14,921 nucleotides of DNA from assembly GCA_003598085.1 (NCBI GenBank), contig QZKU01000036.1, positions 1 through 14,921 of the forward strand, in the 5' to 3' direction. Each line of letters begins with the position of its first letter. Within the stretch, counting starts at the first letter, position 1. The position numbers were made by a program, and so were the translations under genes. The notes under the pieces were generated by a model. It worked only from the letters and a program-made list of their open reading frames with translations, had not been told where the DNA came from and searched no databases. Positions 13,601 to 14,921 of this stretch are shown here, piece by piece. The DNA comes from Candidatus Abyssobacteria bacterium SURF_5. GTDB lineage: Bacteria > Abyssobacteria > SURF-5.

Positions 13601-14151
13601 CGATCGACGATCTCGAATGGCAGATGGAACTTCGAATCAAGTTCGTCCTGCCATTGTTCGGCAAGATTTCCAGGACAGCATATCAAACAGCGATGAAGGT
13701 CGCCCCGAATTATCAGTTCCTTGATGAGAAGTCCGGCCATAATGGTCTTGCCCGCGCCCGGATCATCTGCAAGAAGAAATCGGAGGGGTTGCCGGGGAAG
13801 CATAGCTTCGTATACGGCAGTTATCTGATGGGGCAATGGTTCAACAATGGATGTGTGTATGGCCAGAAGAGGGTCAAACAAGTGCGCCAGACTGATTCTG
13901 CGGGCTTCTGACGCAAGTCGAAAATGTGCGCCATCGCTGTCAAAGCTGAAAGGAGTACCTTGAGTGACTATTTCAAGAGATGATTCCTGATCCCGATATA
14001 GCAATTCGTTTGCCGGGCGTCCTGAAGCATCTTTATATGTCACCTCCACGACAGCAGAGCCGTGCCACTTCACATCAATTATAGTGACAAGGCCGTCCGG
14101 CAGGATTCCTTTGACCGATGCGCCTCTTTTTAGGTCTTCAAGCTTCGCCAT
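10633..14151 (-). CDS. SNF2-type helicase with C-terminal DUF3883 (PD-(D/E)XK-like) domain, 1172 aa
   Basis: A small N-terminal beta-rich region (1-65) precedes a full superfamily 2 engine. Walker A is ADDPGAGKTIMAG (128-140), motif Ia CCPGNLAEQW, motif II VVDEAH (228-233) and motif III LMTATPHN (265-272). Motif V is TDAAGEGINLQ and motif VI is RFGRIHRIGQ (602-611). Residues 385-500 hold a charged coiled-coil insert with an acidic stretch. The last ~105 residues match DUF3883/NOV_C: GYDVES (Asp1082) and LFIEVKG (Glu1097, Lys1099), the D and ExK of a PD-(D/E)XK-like fold. Helicases of this build occur in DISARM class 1 (DrmD) and with DUF1156/DUF499 pairs. It is the first gene of the operon, with its promoter about 120 bases upstream; the Shine-Dalgarno is weak (AAGAAC or AGGATA). 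I infer a DNA translocase bringing a nuclease-like domain to foreign DNA. The DrmD label is not claimed, as other DISARM genes are missing. Confidence 0.94.
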   Translation of the reverse strand: MAKLEDLKRGASVKGILPDGLVTIIDVKWHGSAVVEVTYKDASGRPANELLYRDQESSLEIVTQGTPFSFDSDGAHFRLASEARRISLAHLFDPLLAIHTSIVEPLPHQITAVYEAMLPRQPLRFLLADDPGAGKTIMAGLLIKELIIRGDLHRCLICCPGNLAEQWQDELDSKFHLPFEIVDRATIEASRTGNPYGEKNLVVSRLDLMSRSDDIIAKLNQTDWDVIVVDEAHKMHASFFSGEIKETKRYKLGRVLGRLSRHFLLMTATPHNGKEEDFQLFMALLDADRFEGRFRDGVHSANASDLMRRVTKEGLLKFDGKPLFPERWANTVSYKLSDLEAKLYFAVTEYVRDEMNRADRLAAEGEGRRKNLVGFALTILQRRLASSPEAILQSLRRRRERLEKRLREEKIVKRGSELPLDTTRELPNITEDDIHDLDDAPDAEVETTEEAVVDQASAARTIAELEAEIATLKHLEDLALKVRKSQLDKKWEELSRLLQNNSEMFDAQGYRRKLILFTEHRDTLNYLSDRLAGLLGRPEAIVSIHGGMGREERRNTQEKFTQDKDVQILVATDAAGEGINLQRAHLMVNYDLPWNPNRIEQRFGRIHRIGQTEVCHLWNLVAEETREGEVYHRLLKKIDEQRKALGGRVFDVLGKLFQDKPLRDLLIEAIRYGEQPEVREKLFRVVDQVVDRSRLEQLLADCALSRECLDAAAVRRIKEDMERADARRLQPHFIASFFIEAFRLLGGTIREREPRRYEITHVPATIRNRDRQIGTGAPVLTRYERITFHKEEISVPGKPLAAFVCPGHPLLDSTIDIILERYRDLLRRGSILVDEKETGDEDVRALFYIEHSIQDGRSDRQGNRRIASRQLQFVEMQPHGRTRMAGYAPYLDYRPATEEEQRLLRSNIADSWLKENVEDKAVSFAIEHLVQKHLGEVKRFREELIAKTMAAVKDRLTKEINYWDHRAEELKAQENVGKSNSRINSGKARERANELEARLKKRMDDLEQERRLSPLPPVVIGGALIAPINLLRSLKGEIDTQPAIFAKETARIEQIAMQAVITKEHQLGRYPRDVSDQNLGYDVESAIPDTGKLLFIEVKGRASGAATVTISKNEILTALNKPDDFLLAIVEVEGARANAPVYVSQPFQKEPDFGVTSVNYNLKELLRRGQVR

Positions 14152-14273
14152 GCTGTTCTTGGTCTATCCTGTGGCTATGGGAACGGGCCCAGGACGTAAA
14201 ATAGAAAGAAGAACAGGCGGGATCGAGCTACAGAAACGTCCCATTGCTCCTATCTTCTCCCCAACAGCTCATT

Positions 14274-14302
14274 ATTAAACCAGAAAAGGCAGCGGGAGTC
14301 AA
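14274..14302 (-). promoter_or_regulatory. Probable sigma70-type promoter of the seven-gene operon
   Basis: On the minus strand a -35 box TTGACT (14297-14302) and a -10 box TTTAAT (14274-14279) each match consensus at five of six positions. They are spaced by exactly 17 bases. Transcription would start near 14267, giving a leader of about 115 bases before the helicase ATG. The leader contains an inverted repeat, GGACGT (14192-14197) with ACGTCC (14236-14241). No other promoter of this quality was noticed in the short gaps downstream, so it may drive all seven genes. Confidence 0.55.
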
Positions 14303-14693
14303 TAATTTAGACAGTCTGGAGACCGAAGACTGAGGGAGAAACTGGGATCAGACACATTTTACAGAATTGACAAACAAAGCCCCTCTTCCAATCCGTGAAA
14401 GCTTGTCTTCACCCGCCGAAGGTACCAAACCTCAGTTTCTTCAACTCCCTGCGAGCCCAAAACCCAATGTCTCAAGACCTCTCTGTTCCCTCCGTTTCCT
14501 CCTGTTCAAGAGTATCTTACTCGTCTTCCAATTCGTGATAATTCGTGAAAATCCGTGTTTCATTCAATCTGAGTAAATCCGCGGAATCCGCGGATAGGAA
14601 GAGTCTTTCTGTGGACTGTTGTCTGCTTTTCTAATCCGTGAAAACCCGTGGTTCCCATCATCTTCCGTCTTTAATGACATCTTTTTAACAACT
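14303..14693. other. Noncoding flank upstream of the operon
   Basis: Apart from the 10-base repeats, I see no gene here. GATCAGACAC (14346-14355) resembles a degenerate form of the GGGGTCAGAC repeats seen at the left end. Open frames on both strands pass through the repeats and have no recognisable motif or ribosome binding site. Confidence 0.5.
14390..14655. repeat. Dispersed and tandem 10-base AT(T/C)CGTGAAA-type repeats
   Basis: Three consecutive 10-base units, ATTCGTGATA, ATTCGTGAAA and ATCCGTGTTT, fill 14531-14560. Related units are ATCCGTGAAA at 14391-14400, two tandem AATCCGCGG units at 14576-14593, and ATCCGTGAAA then ACCCGTGGTT at 14634-14653. The spacing is one unit per helical turn within clusters. 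Such repeats are known as noncoding intergenic sequence in various environmental bacteria; their function is not established. Confidence 0.6.
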
Positions 14694-14921
14694 ATGTCGT
14701 TGACCGGGCGTCGCCAGTATGGTTCAATGACCTTGTCGACACCAGAAAGTTTGGCCGGTCTGGATAAGGCCGGCCGCCTGGCTGGTCGGCAACTGAACGC
14801 GGCCACGTTCTACGAACCAACAAAAGGAGCTGTAGCAAAAAAACGATCGACGCGGAACCTCGCGACCGGTCACGGGGAAGTCCAATCCGAAATGTACGCG
14901 ACAGAATATCACCCGGAACCG
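14694..14921 (+). other. Open frame running off the right edge, doubtful gene start
   Basis: On the plus strand the frame is open from an ATG at 14694 to the last base (76 codons), and back to about 14598 without a stop. The product would begin MSLTGRRQYGSM and be rich in Ala, Gly, Thr, Arg and Lys. There is no Shine-Dalgarno before the ATG and no motif I recognise. The minus strand is also open over much of the same GC-rich stretch, so chance is a fair explanation. If real, it is a 5' fragment diverging from the operon. Confidence 0.2.

Noticed and set aside
13339-13911. 190-codon open frame on the plus strand
   Set aside because: It lies wholly antisense to the helicase motor domain, has no ribosome binding site or family motif, and its residues follow from the minus-strand gene.
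10633-14151. Calling the window a DISARM system from the helicase
   Set aside because: The helicase resembles DrmD in build, but no DrmA, DrmB, DrmC or DISARM-type methylase is present; the methylase is DUF1156 and pairs with DUF499.

Overview
This is a bacterial window of mixed to moderate GC with Shine-Dalgarno-led genes. Every convincing gene lies on the minus strand, so transcription runs right to left. No rRNA, tRNA, CRISPR array, transposase or housekeeping gene is visible. The intergenic repeats (GGGGTCAG-type elements and 10-base ATTCGTGAAA-type arrays) recall those of Desulfobacterota-like and related environmental bacteria, but that is only a weak hint of taxonomy.

The main content is a compact seven-gene operon from 14151 down to 1820, led by one good sigma70-type promoter at 14274-14302. 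In transcription order it encodes: (1) a 1172-residue SNF2-type helicase with a C-terminal DUF3883/NOV_C PD-(D/E)XK-like domain; (2) a 376-residue OLD/AAA_15-type ABC ATPase; (3) a 203-residue DUF3226 TOPRIM protein; (4) a 157-residue protein I do not recognise; (5) a 906-residue DUF1156 (COG1743) N6-adenine DNA methylase; (6) a 1104-residue DUF499 (COG1483) AAA+ ATPase with an N-terminal Swt1-type HEPN domain; (7) a 148-residue predicted PD-(D/E)XK nuclease-like protein. Gaps are at most 39 nt, and two junctions overlap.

The DUF499 / DUF1156 / SNF2-helicase core is a recurring predicted defence or modification-restriction set. Here a separate-chain ATPase + TOPRIM pair, built like split OLD/PARIS effectors, sits inside it, along with a small unknown protein and a trailing nuclease. 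My inference is a composite anti-mobile-DNA system: methylase for self-marking, helicase and DUF499 ATPase for sensing or remodelling, and up to four candidate nuclease activities (DUF3883, TOPRIM, HEPN, PD-(D/E)XK) as effectors. Two methylase features are unusual: the family's zinc-ribbon cysteines look lost and motif I is altered.

To the left (135-1356) is a translationally overlapping pair: a gamma-glutamylcyclotransferase-fold protein and an unrecognised 231-residue protein whose 3' end runs into a REP-like repeat. The first 134 bases hold a strong promoter reading off the left edge, with direct repeats that could be an operator. The right end (14303-14921) holds short periodic repeats and no recognisable gene.
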